This document shows, piece after piece, positions 7,194-16,097 of a stretch of 64,000 bases of DNA. The stretch is from Planctomycetota bacterium. GTDB lineage: Bacteria; Planctomycetota; UBA1135; UBA2386. The stretch's first letter is position 1. Each line of letters begins with the position of its first letter. The notes under the pieces are model-generated. The model made no database searches. It had not been told where the DNA came from and saw only the letters and a list, made by a program, of their open reading frames with translations. The stretch spans positions 1 through 64,000 of the forward strand of contig JAEUHR010000046.1 in the NCBI GenBank assembly GCA_016794425.1, written 5' to 3'. Position numbers and translations under genes: made by a program.

Positions 7194-9543
7194 CGCAGAG
7201 GGATGGGATGGGCCGCGCAGCATCGGCCCGTTCCGGCTGCTCGAGCCCATCGGCGCCGGCGGCATGGGCGTCGTGTATCTGGCCGAACGCCGGGAACCCG
7301 TCGAACAGCGCGTCGCGCTGAAGGTGATCCGCACCGACCGGCTCGACCGCACCTACCGCGCGCGCTTCGCGATGGAACAGCAGGCACTGGCGCGCATGGA
7401 CCATCCGAACATCGCGCGGCTGCTCGACGCCGGTGTCGCCGACGGTCAGTCGTGGTTCGCGATGGAATACGTGCCGGGCCAGACGCTCGACGACTACTGC
7501 CGCGAGCACCGCCTGTCGCTCGAGCAGCGGCTGCGCCTGTTCGTGCAGGTCTGCGACGCCGTCCAGCACGCGCACATCAAGGGCATCCTGCACCGCGACC
7601 TGAAGCCCGCGAACGTGCTGGTGCGCGAGGTCGACGGCCGGCCGGTCGCGAAGATCATCGACTTCGGGCTCGCCCAGCCGGTCGACCCGCTGCAGATCCG
7701 CGCGACGCTGCACGAGGCCGTGAAGCAGGTGGTCGGCACGATCGCCTACATGAGCCCCGAGCAGGCCGAGCGCACCGAGGGCGACCTCGACACCCGTACC
7801 GACGTCTACTCGCTCGGCGCCGTGCTCTACGAGCTGCTGACCGGTGAAGTGCCGCTCGACGTCGACGACGTGCAGCGGCGCGGGCTCGCCTGGTTCGGCA
7901 CGTTCCTGCGCGAACACGAACCGCCGCGGCCGAGCACGCGGTTGTCGAGCCTCGGCGAGCGGCTGTCGACGACGGCGGCCGAGCGCGGCACGACGCCGCA
8001 GCGGCTGCGCAGCGCCGTGCGCGGCGACCTCGACTGGGTCACGATGAAGGCGCTCGCGCGCGATCGGCAGCACCGGTATCCGACCGTGCGGGATCTCGGG
8101 CGCGAGATCGAGCGCGTGCTGGCGCACCGGCCGGTGGAGGCCGGGCCGCCGAGTGCGTGGTATGTCGCGCGCAAGTGGGTGCGGCGGCATGCGGTCGGGG
8201 TCGCGGTGGGGAGCCTCGTGGTGACCGCTGCGGTCGCGATCACTGCGGTCAGTGAGACCATGTCTCGGCGGGCGCGCGCGGCCGAGGTGCGGCGCGACCT
8301 CGTGTCACGTGGGCTGCTCGCGGTGGAGCACCTTCGCTGTGCCGAGGAAGACCTGTGGCCGGCCGACGGGACGCGCGTCGTCGAGATGACGGCGTGGCTC
8401 GAAGAACTGCCGGCGGTGGTGGGGATCGCCGCCGAACTCCGGGCCTACGAACTGGAACTCGAGGCGGCAGTCGGCGAGGGATCTGCCATTAAGGCGCAGC
8501 TCGACTTCGTCCGACGCGGTTGCAGGGCAATTTCGGACCTCGCCGCGATGCGCGACCGCGTCGTCGCGCGTCGGGAGCGTGCGAGCACCCTTGCGCAGCG
8601 TACCGTCGACGCGCACGAATCTGCCTGGCGCGCGGCCGAGGCTGGACTCGCTGCCGATGTGCGTTTCGCGGGCTTCCGGCTGGAACGCCGCGAAGGGCTC
8701 GTGCCGCTCGGGAGAAACGAGCGCACAGGGTTGCAGGAGTTCTACCTCCTGGACAGTGCTGCGGATTCTGTGCTGCCGGAGCGCCGCTTCGACCAGGGCT
8801 TCGACGTCGGTCCTCGAACCGGAATCGTGCTCGTGCTCGTTCCGGGCACGGCCGGTTCGCTGCCGACTGCGACCGAGCCGATCGCGCCGTTCCTGCTGGC
8901 GCGATACGAACTGACGCAGGCGCAGTGGGCGCGGTTGTGCAGCGAGGGCGTTGACGACGCTCCCGGCCTGTTCTGCCGCAATCCCAGCAACCAACCGGCC
9001 GGCCTACAGCGACTCGCCTTCGGTGCCGGTGAGCCGTCCGCGGATCACGACCAGGTCAGCTGGGACGCGACGATGTGGACGCACCCTGTGCAGCAGGTTT
9101 CTTGGCTGCTCGCAACGACCGTGCTCGCCCGCTGGTCCCTTCGGCTGCCTGCGCCTGGCGAATGGCAGCGCGCTGCCATGGCAGGCAGTGCAGACTTCGG
9201 ATGGGTCCGCGCGGAGCCTCGCGCGTTCGCCAACCTGCGCGAAGGTGTCTCGGCCGCGGACCAGGATGGCTTCCAATTCTCGTCACCGGTCGGTGCACTG
9301 GCAGCGAATCCGTTCGGCTTACACGACATCCTGGGCAACGTCGCGGAGCTCTTGCTCGACGGCTACGACGAACACGCCCCGCCCGGACTCGCAGTGGCTG
9401 CCATGCGCAGCGGTCGCGCGGTCTACATCGGGCAGCACTTCACGACGCCTACGCTGCCGGACGACTTGACCACACGACGGCAGACGCCGATTGGCAACAT
9501 CCACGAGTTCGTCGGCGTGCGTCCGGTGTTCCAGCTTCGTTGA
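7162..9543 (+). CDS. Membrane-anchored Hanks-type Ser/Thr kinase with C-terminal FGE/sulfatase-modifier-like domain
   Basis: A 793-residue protein. Residues 20-325 are a complete kinase: glycine loop GAGGMGVV (31-38), Lys54 in VALKVI, catalytic HRDLKPAN (144-151, Asp146) and DFG (167-169), with the SPEQ activation-segment end. One transmembrane helix lies at about 343-364. The outer part has a helical stretch and then, from about residue 600, a formylglycine-generating-enzyme-like fold (PFLLARYELTQAQWARL, LRLPAPGEWQRAAMAG, NPFGLHDILGNVAELL). The catalytic cysteines of true FGE are not evident, so it is probably a ligand-sensing domain. Such kinase-FGE fusions are common in planctomycetes. Codon choice becomes less GC-biased after about base 8300. 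The ATG overlaps the preceding selenoprotein gene by 32 bases. Confidence 0.92.
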   Translation: MVQEPTSPAADAEGWDGPRSIGPFRLLEPIGAGGMGVVYLAERREPVEQRVALKVIRTDRLDRTYRARFAMEQQALARMDHPNIARLLDAGVADGQSWFAMEYVPGQTLDDYCREHRLSLEQRLRLFVQVCDAVQHAHIKGILHRDLKPANVLVREVDGRPVAKIIDFGLAQPVDPLQIRATLHEAVKQVVGTIAYMSPEQAERTEGDLDTRTDVYSLGAVLYELLTGEVPLDVDDVQRRGLAWFGTFLREHEPPRPSTRLSSLGERLSTTAAERGTTPQRLRSAVRGDLDWVTMKALARDRQHRYPTVRDLGREIERVLAHRPVEAGPPSAWYVARKWVRRHAVGVAVGSLVVTAAVAITAVSETMSRRARAAEVRRDLVSRGLLAVEHLRCAEEDLWPADGTRVVEMTAWLEELPAVVGIAAELRAYELELEAAVGEGSAIKAQLDFVRRGCRAISDLAAMRDRVVARRERASTLAQRTVDAHESAWRAAEAGLAADVRFAGFRLERREGLVPLGRNERTGLQEFYLLDSAADSVLPERRFDQGFDVGPRTGIVLVLVPGTAGSLPTATEPIAPFLLARYELTQAQWARLCSEGVDDAPGLFCRNPSNQPAGLQRLAFGAGEPSADHDQVSWDATMWTHPVQQVSWLLATTVLARWSLRLPAPGEWQRAAMAGSADFGWVRAEPRAFANLREGVSAADQDGFQFSSPVGALAANPFGLHDILGNVAELLLDGYDEHAPPGLAVAAMRSGRAVYIGQHFTTPTLPDDLTTRRQTPIGNIHEFVGVRPVFQLR

Positions 9544-9552
9544 GGGGATCGT

Positions 9553-10809
9553 TCAGTGCATTCCCCACAGGCACAGGGTGCTGTGGCCGTCCGCCAGCTT
9601 GGCAGTGAACACCGCTTTGCCGCCGAACGACCACATGCTGGGGACTGGCATGTCGGCGAGGTTCGGCGGCACGACGCCATTGTGGTCGTCCGTACTCAGC
9701 TTCAGCCAGAGTGACTTCGTGCTGGTCACGAAGCACAGTGCGCCATCGATCGGCGTGAGCAGCCGAGGTTCGACGACCGAGCCGAGTCTCTCGACCAGTG
9801 CGAGCCTGCCCCACGCGACGCGCCACAGCGACGTGCCCGTGGCCTGCGAGGCTAGCAACCACTCGCTGCCATGCCAAGTCGCACATGCATGCACGGCAAC
9901 CAGCGGGGCCTGTTGGATGTCCTCGAACTCGATCTGGTCGACGTTCGTCGCCGAAGCGACGAAACTCAAGCGCGCGTGACCGCCTGTGGTCGCTGAGACA
10001 AGCAGGCCGCCCGGGGTTTCGTGCACCAACGTCAGGTCTTTCACGGGCACGCGCTGCGGCGCGCCCTGCCCTGGCCAAGCCCACAATGACCGATCCGCGC
10101 CGTTTGCCGCCACGAAGCTGCGCAGCAGACTCGGGGCCACGCAGGCATGGAATGCGGTCGCCCTATCGCCCTCGACGACAGCGCCGGGGACCGCCCGGTA
10201 GGTCCGCCCGACGAGGTCGACTTCGTAGACCTGCACGCGGCCAGCCGTAGGGGCGCCCAGCATGAACGTGCCGGCCGAATCCGCGCGAAGTCCGAAGATT
10301 GCCGAGAGTGGCCCATCGGTGGCTGGCCTGACCTCGGTGCAAGGTCCATCGGCGAGCAGCAGCGTCGCGCCGACGGCAAATAGCAGTGCTTCCCCGGTAC
10401 TCTGCGATGGCACGACTGTCAGCTGCGAAGGCTTGGTGGCGAGGGGGCCGACGTCGTGGCGTTGCACCATGTGGCTGTGTCGGCGCAACATGAAGATGCC
10501 GGGCGTAGCCGAGGGCTCATGTACGCCCGTCGAGTTCAGCGTGCCGTTCGCGGCAAAGTAGGCCCGATCCAGGCCGACCACGAGGGACTCCGGGTCGGCG
10601 TCGCCGATCTGGTTGATGTCGGAGACCGGGACGGGGTTGTGTGTCTTGACCTCGACGTCGCGGAGGATGGCCAGGCTGCCGGTGGCGAGGCCGAACAGCA
10701 CGAAGCCAACACCGGCAGTGCGCGCGCCGGCCCAGGTCGGTGCTTTCCAGACCAACGTCACACCGACGATCAGCGCCACCGACGCGAGTCCGATCAACCA
10801 CCAGTCCAT
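9553..10809 (-). CDS. Unknown protein with two N-terminal membrane helices and a large soluble domain
   Basis: A 418-residue protein I do not recognise. Residues 3-21 (WLIGLASVALIVGVTLVW) and 29-49 (a second hydrophobic stretch) form a helical hairpin; the rest looks like a beta-propeller or sandwich with many short strands and few conserved motifs. The start is well supported: GGAGG lies seven bases before the ATG. It is convergent with the kinase, nine bases apart. Its codon use is less GC-biased than most genes here and similar to that of the C-terminal half of the kinase, which suggests that the two share a recent origin or weak expression. Confidence 0.75.
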   Translation of the reverse strand: MDWWLIGLASVALIVGVTLVWKAPTWAGARTAGVGFVLFGLATGSLAILRDVEVKTHNPVPVSDINQIGDADPESLVVGLDRAYFAANGTLNSTGVHEPSATPGIFMLRRHSHMVQRHDVGPLATKPSQLTVVPSQSTGEALLFAVGATLLLADGPCTEVRPATDGPLSAIFGLRADSAGTFMLGAPTAGRVQVYEVDLVGRTYRAVPGAVVEGDRATAFHACVAPSLLRSFVAANGADRSLWAWPGQGAPQRVPVKDLTLVHETPGGLLVSATTGGHARLSFVASATNVDQIEFEDIQQAPLVAVHACATWHGSEWLLASQATGTSLWRVAWGRLALVERLGSVVEPRLLTPIDGALCFVTSTKSLWLKLSTDDHNGVVPPNLADMPVPSMWSFGGKAVFTAKLADGHSTLCLWGMH

Positions 10810-10881
10810 GCGTGCCTCCGAGCTACTTCGACGCGTCGGCCTGCGGTTCGAACCTCCGACGGGTCACGCGCGGATCCGACA

Positions 10882-13800
10882 TCAGAATGCCGCCACGGTG
10901 TCGTTCGGTGAGCGGACAGTCCGCACCCCCGTTACCGCGGTGGGCAGAGCATACTGTTCGCCGACCCAGCTGCTGACGAATCTGCCACCGCGCACCTCGC
11001 CACGCAGCTCGAGGCTACGAAGCGACCGGAGCAGGAGCCGCCAGGGCACCGGCACCTTGTGGTCGAGCAGCACGTTGTGCGACACCACGCCGAACCGCGC
11101 CAGCAGCGACCGCGCGCACAGTTCGATCGCCGCTTCGCCGGCGCGCGTGCCGGCCGGCGGCAGCGGCAGCAGGCTCCAGCGGCCGACCGCGCAGACCGGG
11201 AACGCGCGCTGGCTCGCCGGCACCGCGAGCTGCCGCATCGCTGCGAACGAGTCGCAGGTCGCGAGGCCGGCGCCGACCAGTTCGCCGAGCCCTTCCTCGA
11301 GCTGGCTCGGCAGCAGGCGGCTCTGTGCCTGCAGGTCGGTCGGGAACAGCGCGCCGCGGCTCGCCAGCAGCTCGTGCAGCGTGCGGGCGTTGGCGCCGAG
11401 CTGCTCCGGGTCCTGGCGTTCGAGCGGCAGTTCGAGCCACAGCGGCAGCTCGGCGCGCGGCACCAGCGACAGCGGCAGCTTGCTCAGCGGCCCGCGCCAC
11501 GGTCCCCAGAGCCGCAACCACGCGAACTCGCCGGCCAGCGTGACCTGATCGAGCGCGTCGCGGCGGTGGTCGGTCAGGTGGCGCGGCAGCACCTCGTGCT
11601 CCCACACCGAAGCCGGGAACACGGCCGTCGCGAGCTGCTGCAGCGTGTCGACGAGGCCGCGCGGGCCGCTGCGCCGCGTCGTCGCGGTCGCGTGCTGCCA
11701 CGCCGGCAGGAACGCTTCGAAGTCGGCCGGGCTGACCGGCCGCACCGATGCGCGCAGCCGTTCGAGCATCGCCGACCGCACGCGCGCGAGCAGGCGGCGG
11801 TGCGCCCAGAGCACGCGCCCGTCGCAGCGCGCGCGCATCGCGGTGCCTTCGGCTTCGAGCGCCCGCAGCGTCTCCTGGTCTGCATCGTCGAGCTGGTCGT
11901 GCCAGATCGGGATCACGGCCTCGAGCCGGCCGCGCCACGCGGCCAGCGGTTCGCGGCTCGCCTCGGCGGCGAACCAGCGGCGGTCGGTGCGCTGCGCGCG
12001 GCCGTCGGCCGCCAGTTCGTCGAGCCACGGGCGCCACGCCGCGCTGACCTCGGTCTCGTCGAGCCAGCCCATCCAGCCGAGCGCCTCGTGCAGCTCCGCC
12101 GCCGAGCGCGGCTCGGGCCAGCACTGCTGCTGCACCTCGGCCAGCGCCGCCGGGTCGAGTTCGCCGTCGGCGTCGCGTGTCGGTGCCCGCCGCGCGCCGC
12201 GCTGCGCCGACGTCACGGCCTGCGTGCGGCGTTCCTCGAGCGGCGCGTCGTCGAGGAACGAGTACGGCATCGCGTGCAGGATGCTCTCGGCGAACGGCGA
12301 CGGCCCGCTCGCGTCGACCTCGCGGCGGCCGATCGTGCCGTCGCGCAGGCTTTGCAGCACCCGCAAGAGACCGTCGAAGTCCATCGCCTCGTGCAGGCAG
12401 TCGTGCACGGTCTGGTCGACGACCGGGTGCTCGCGCGGCACCGGGATCGGGCCCGGCGGCAGCGTCTCCGGGCACGCCTGCGCCTGCGGGAACGCGGCGG
12501 CCAGCGCGTCGTCGGCGCGGAAGCGCAGCAGCGGCGCCGGCACGCGTTTGCCGGCGCGCGAACGTTCGACCAGCAGCGAGCGCGCGGCGTTCCAGCGCCA
12601 GCGCGCCTGGAACATCGGCGCCGGCAGCATCGCCTGCACCAGCACGTCCTCGACCGTGCGCGGGTGCAGGTAGTCCCACACGTCCGCCAGGTCGAAGCTG
12701 TGTTTGGGCCCGAGCGAGATCAGCAGCGCCTCCTCGTTGGCGGCCGCCTGCAGTTCGTAGCCGAAGCCTGTACAGAAGCGCTTGCGCAGCGCCAGGCCGA
12801 ACGCGCGGTTGATGCGGCTGCCGAACGGACTGTGCAGGATCAGCTGCTGGCCGCCGGTCTCGTCGAAGAAGCGTTCGAGTACGAGCTGTCGCTGCGTCGG
12901 CATCGCACCGAGCGCGGCGGCGCCGGCCTGCAGGTAGGCGGCGAGCGGTTCGGCGGCCGCGTCGCCGAGCCCGCACTCGCGGCGCAGCCAGTCGGCGTCG
13001 GTGCCGCGTTCGCGCACGGTCGCGCAGGCAGAGCACAGCTCGTCGGAGCGCGACGGGCCTTCGGCGATCCAGAACGGCAGGCTCGGCGGCACGCCGTGCG
13101 CGTCGGCGACGCGCAGCTGGCCCGAGCCGATGCGGCGGATCTGCCAGCTCGTGTTGCCGAGCTGGAACACGTCGCCGACACTCGACTCGATCGCGAAGTC
13201 CTCGTGCACGGTGCCGACCGACGTGTCGTCGTGGTCCAGCACGACCTGCCAGTCAGCGGTGTCGGGGATCGCGCCGCCGCAGGTCACCGCCGTGAGCCGC
13301 GCGCGGCGCGTCGCGCGCACGGTGCCGTGCACGGAGTCGCGGTGCAGCAGCGCGGTGCGGCCCGTCGCGTGCAGCGCCAGCACCGCGTCGAAGCGTTCGC
13401 GCGGCAGGTCCGCGTACGGCGCCGCCGCGGTCACCAGCGCGAACAGCGCGTCCTCGGCGAACGTCTCGTCGCAGCACGCGGCGACGATCTGCTGCGCCAG
13501 CACGTCGAGCGGGTGGCGCGGCTGGTGCGTTACGTCGAGCTGGCCCTGGCGCACCGCGAACAGGATCGCCGCGCACGCCGCGAGCTCGTCGCGCGTCAGC
13601 GGGAACAGCCGTGCCTTCGGCGTCTTCGCCAGCGAGTGGCCGGCGCGGCCGGCGCGCTGCAGGAACGCGGCGATCGTCGGCACCGGCCCGATCTGCAGCA
13701 CCAGGTCGACGTCGCCGATGTCGATGCCGAGCTCGAGCGAACTGGTCGCGACCAGCGCCTTCAGTTCGCCGCGCTTGAGCCGCTGTTCGGCGTCGAGCCG

Positions 13801-14709
13801 GCGCGCCTTCGACAACGAGCCGTGGTGGCTGGTCACGAACTCCTTGCCGAGCCGTTCGCCGAGCCGCGCGGCCACGCGCTCGGCCATCTTGCGCGTGTTC
13901 GCGAACACCAGCGTCGTGCGGTGCGTCTCGATCAGCGCCTGCATGCGCGCGAACACCTCGGCCCAGACCTCGCCGCTGCAGATCACGTCGAGCGGCGCGC
14001 CCGGCACCTCGAGCGCGAGGTCGAGTTCGCGGCGGTGGCCGATGTCGACGGTCGCGCACGGGCGCGCGGCGCCGGCCAGCAGCCGCGCGGTGCCTTCGAT
14101 CGGGCGTTGCGTCGCCGACAGGCCGATGCGCTGCAGCGCGCCGCCGCGGCCCGCGACCAGCCGGTCGAGCCGTTCGAGCGACAGCGCCAGGTGGCTGCCG
14201 CGTTTGCCGGCCGCCAGCGCGTGGATCTCGTCGACGATCAGCGTGCGCGTGGTGCCGAGCATCGCGCGGCCGCGCACGGTCGTCAGCAGGATGTAGAGCG
14301 ATTCCGGCGTCGTCACCAGGATGTGCGGCGGCGTCTTCGTCATCGCCGACCGTTCGCTGGCCTTGGTGTCGCCGCTGCGGACCAGCACGCGCACCTCGGG
14401 CAGCGTCGGGTCGAGCGCGCGCAGTTCGGCGAGCGGCTGCTGCAGGTTCTTCTGCACGTCGTTGGCCAGCGCGCGCAGCGGCGACACGTAGACCACTTGC
14501 AGTTCGTCGCGCAGCGCCGCGCCCTGCTGCAGGAGGCCGTCGAGCGCGTGCAAGAACGCCGCCAGCGTCTTGCCGGAGCCGGTCGGCGCCGCGATCAGCA
14601 CGTGGTCGCCGGCGGCGATGCGCGGCCAGCCTTGCTGCTGCGGCGGCGACGGCTCGCCGAGGCGTTCGGCGAACCAGCGCGCGACGGTCGGGTGGAAGCG
14701 GTCCAGCAC
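10882..14709 (-). CDS. lhr: Lhr-family ATP-dependent DNA/RNA helicase
   Basis: A superfamily-2 helicase of 1275 residues used in DNA repair in bacteria and archaea. Motif I is APTGSGKT (41-48), motif Ia SPLRALANDV, motif II DEIH (160-163), motif III GLSATQRP. The second RecA domain shows SSLELGIDIGDVDLVLQIG and QRAGRAGHS, typical of Lhr. A winged-helix and the Lhr core follow, and about 400 residues of C-terminal extension make it longer than an Lhr-Core protein (about 850-900) but shorter than full Lhr (about 1500). The start is GTG; the ATG upstream at 14723 is out of frame. TATGCT nine bases upstream suggests a leaderless transcript divergent from the next gene. Confidence 0.93.
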   Translation of the reverse strand: MLDRFHPTVARWFAERLGEPSPPQQQGWPRIAAGDHVLIAAPTGSGKTLAAFLHALDGLLQQGAALRDELQVVYVSPLRALANDVQKNLQQPLAELRALDPTLPEVRVLVRSGDTKASERSAMTKTPPHILVTTPESLYILLTTVRGRAMLGTTRTLIVDEIHALAAGKRGSHLALSLERLDRLVAGRGGALQRIGLSATQRPIEGTARLLAGAARPCATVDIGHRRELDLALEVPGAPLDVICSGEVWAEVFARMQALIETHRTTLVFANTRKMAERVAARLGERLGKEFVTSHHGSLSKARRLDAEQRLKRGELKALVATSSLELGIDIGDVDLVLQIGPVPTIAAFLQRAGRAGHSLAKTPKARLFPLTRDELAACAAILFAVRQGQLDVTHQPRHPLDVLAQQIVAACCDETFAEDALFALVTAAAPYADLPRERFDAVLALHATGRTALLHRDSVHGTVRATRRARLTAVTCGGAIPDTADWQVVLDHDDTSVGTVHEDFAIESSVGDVFQLGNTSWQIRRIGSGQLRVADAHGVPPSLPFWIAEGPSRSDELCSACATVRERGTDADWLRRECGLGDAAAEPLAAYLQAGAAALGAMPTQRQLVLERFFDETGGQQLILHSPFGSRINRAFGLALRKRFCTGFGYELQAAANEEALLISLGPKHSFDLADVWDYLHPRTVEDVLVQAMLPAPMFQARWRWNAARSLLVERSRAGKRVPAPLLRFRADDALAAAFPQAQACPETLPPGPIPVPREHPVVDQTVHDCLHEAMDFDGLLRVLQSLRDGTIGRREVDASGPSPFAESILHAMPYSFLDDAPLEERRTQAVTSAQRGARRAPTRDADGELDPAALAEVQQQCWPEPRSAAELHEALGWMGWLDETEVSAAWRPWLDELAADGRAQRTDRRWFAAEASREPLAAWRGRLEAVIPIWHDQLDDADQETLRALEAEGTAMRARCDGRVLWAHRRLLARVRSAMLERLRASVRPVSPADFEAFLPAWQHATATTRRSGPRGLVDTLQQLATAVFPASVWEHEVLPRHLTDHRRDALDQVTLAGEFAWLRLWGPWRGPLSKLPLSLVPRAELPLWLELPLERQDPEQLGANARTLHELLASRGALFPTDLQAQSRLLPSQLEEGLGELVGAGLATCDSFAAMRQLAVPASQRAFPVCAVGRWSLLPLPPAGTRAGEAAIELCARSLLARFGVVSHNVLLDHKVPVPWRLLLRSLRSLELRGEVRGGRFVSSWVGEQYALPTAVTGVRTVRSPNDTVAAF

Positions 14710-14718
14710 GGGCTGGGC

Positions 14719-14724
14719 AGCATA
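14719..14724 (-). promoter_or_regulatory. Putative -10 hexamer TATGCT, 9 bases before the lhr GTG
   Basis: Reads TATGCT on the minus strand, nine bases before the GTG start. It sits in a 55-base divergent spacer that also holds a candidate -10 for the opposite gene. Confidence 0.35.
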
Positions 14725-14752
14725 GCGAGTGGCGCCGCCGCGCCGCGCTCGC

Positions 14753-14758
14753 TACACC
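14753..14758 (+). promoter_or_regulatory. Putative -10 hexamer TACACC, 6 bases before an ATG
   Basis: Six bases separate this hexamer from the ATG at 14765. It matches the TANNNT pattern except for its last base, so it is the weakest member of the set. Confidence 0.25.
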
Positions 14759-14764
14759 GCGGAC

Positions 14765-16081
14765 ATGGACCTCGGCTTCGAGACGATCGGCAACGCCTGC
14801 GTCATCGCGCACGACCGTGGACCGGTGCTGGCGACCGATCCGTGGCTGTTCGGCACCGCCTACTTCGGCTCGTGGCGGCTCAGCCACGAGGTGCCGGCCG
14901 AGCAGCAGGCGCACGTGCGCGCGTGCAAGTTCCTCTGGCTGTCGCACGGCCATCCGGACCATCTGTCGCTGCCGTCGCTGGAGACGCTGCGCGACAAGAC
15001 GATCCTGCTGCCCGACCACTACGGCGGCCGCGTCGCGAAGGACCTCGGCGGCCTCGGCTTCACGGTGCGCACGCTGCGCTGCGGCGAGTGGTTCCCGATC
15101 AGCGAGCGCTGCCGCATCGCCTCGCTGGCGAACTACAACCAGGACGCCACGCTCTGCATCGACCTCGACGGCCACCTGGTCATCGACGCCAACGATGCCG
15201 GCAACCGCGGCAGCAGCCGGTTCCTGGATCGCGAGCGGCACCGCTTCACGAAGCGCACGGTGCTCGCCTGCCTGACCGGCTACGGCGACGCCGACATGAT
15301 CCACTTCTTCGACGAGCAGGGCCGCCAGATCCCGCCGCTGGCGATGCAGCACACGCCGCAGGGCCCGGGCATCAAGGCGATGCTGGACCACTACGACCTC
15401 GACTACTTCGCGCCGTCGAGCTCGATGCACCGCTACAACCGCACCGACAGCGTCTGGGCCGACGCCTGCGCGACGCCGATCGACGCGCACCAGCACGGCT
15501 TCGACGGCGGCCGGCGCACGTGCCTGCCGGCGTTCGTGCAGTTCGACCTGCACACCGGGCAGTACGAACGCATCGACCCGAAGCCGAACGACGGGCCGCC
15601 CGAACCGCCGCAGGCCTTCGGCGACGACTGGAGCACGCCGCTCGAGCCGGACGACGTGGCGAAGCTGCGCGCCTACCTGCACCGCGTCGAACACCTGCGC
15701 TCGTTCCTCGGCCACGTGAACTTCCGCGTCGGCGGCAAGGACCACGTGATCGACATCGACCGCGCGCACCGGCGCGGCATCACGTTCGCGGTGCCGCGGC
15801 AGTCGCTGATGGCGGCGGTCGAGTGGCACGCGTTCGACGACGTGCTGATCGGCAACTTCGCGAAGACGACGCTGCACGGCGACTGGTGGGGCAAGCAGGG
15901 CGCCGCCGCGCTCTACCCGCACTTCACGCCGTTCGTGACCAAGTTCGGCGACAACGGCGGTGCCAGGACGGCCGCCGAGCTGCGCGCCTACTTCGCCGAG
16001 TACCTGCGGCGCGGCTACACGGAGTTCACGCCGGACCGCGAGGAACAGGAGATGCGCGCGGCGCTGCAGCCGTACCTGTGA
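14765..16081 (+). CDS. Metallo-beta-lactamase-fold hydrolase (UlaG/CMP-Neu5Ac-hydroxylase-like)
   Basis: A 438-residue cytoplasmic protein. The zinc motif HGHPDH (61-66) follows FLWLS, as in the MBL superfamily, and DANDAG supplies the bridging Asp. The long C-terminal half (aromatic and His-rich, with HLRSFLGHVNFRVGGKDH) resembles the sterol-carrier-like tail of CMP-N-acetylneuraminate monooxygenase relatives, but no Rieske centre is present. The ATG at 14765 was chosen over an upstream in-frame codon since MDLGFETIGN begins the fold. It is divergent from lhr. Lhr genes elsewhere are neighboured by an MBL-type exonuclease, but this protein lacks the beta-CASP features of that group, so a shared DNA-repair role is only a possibility. 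Confidence 0.78.
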   Translation: MDLGFETIGNACVIAHDRGPVLATDPWLFGTAYFGSWRLSHEVPAEQQAHVRACKFLWLSHGHPDHLSLPSLETLRDKTILLPDHYGGRVAKDLGGLGFTVRTLRCGEWFPISERCRIASLANYNQDATLCIDLDGHLVIDANDAGNRGSSRFLDRERHRFTKRTVLACLTGYGDADMIHFFDEQGRQIPPLAMQHTPQGPGIKAMLDHYDLDYFAPSSSMHRYNRTDSVWADACATPIDAHQHGFDGGRRTCLPAFVQFDLHTGQYERIDPKPNDGPPEPPQAFGDDWSTPLEPDDVAKLRAYLHRVEHLRSFLGHVNFRVGGKDHVIDIDRAHRRGITFAVPRQSLMAAVEWHAFDDVLIGNFAKTTLHGDWWGKQGAAALYPHFTPFVTKFGDNGGARTAAELRAYFAEYLRRGYTEFTPDREEQEMRAALQPYL

Positions 16082-16097
16082 ACGCCGCGGTCGCGCC

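Noticed and set aside
14729..14764. Longer N-terminus (MAPPRRARYTAD) for the metallo-beta-lactamase-fold protein
   Set aside because: The added residues are not part of the fold and overlap the -10-like sites of the divergent spacer; the ATG at 14765 fits better.
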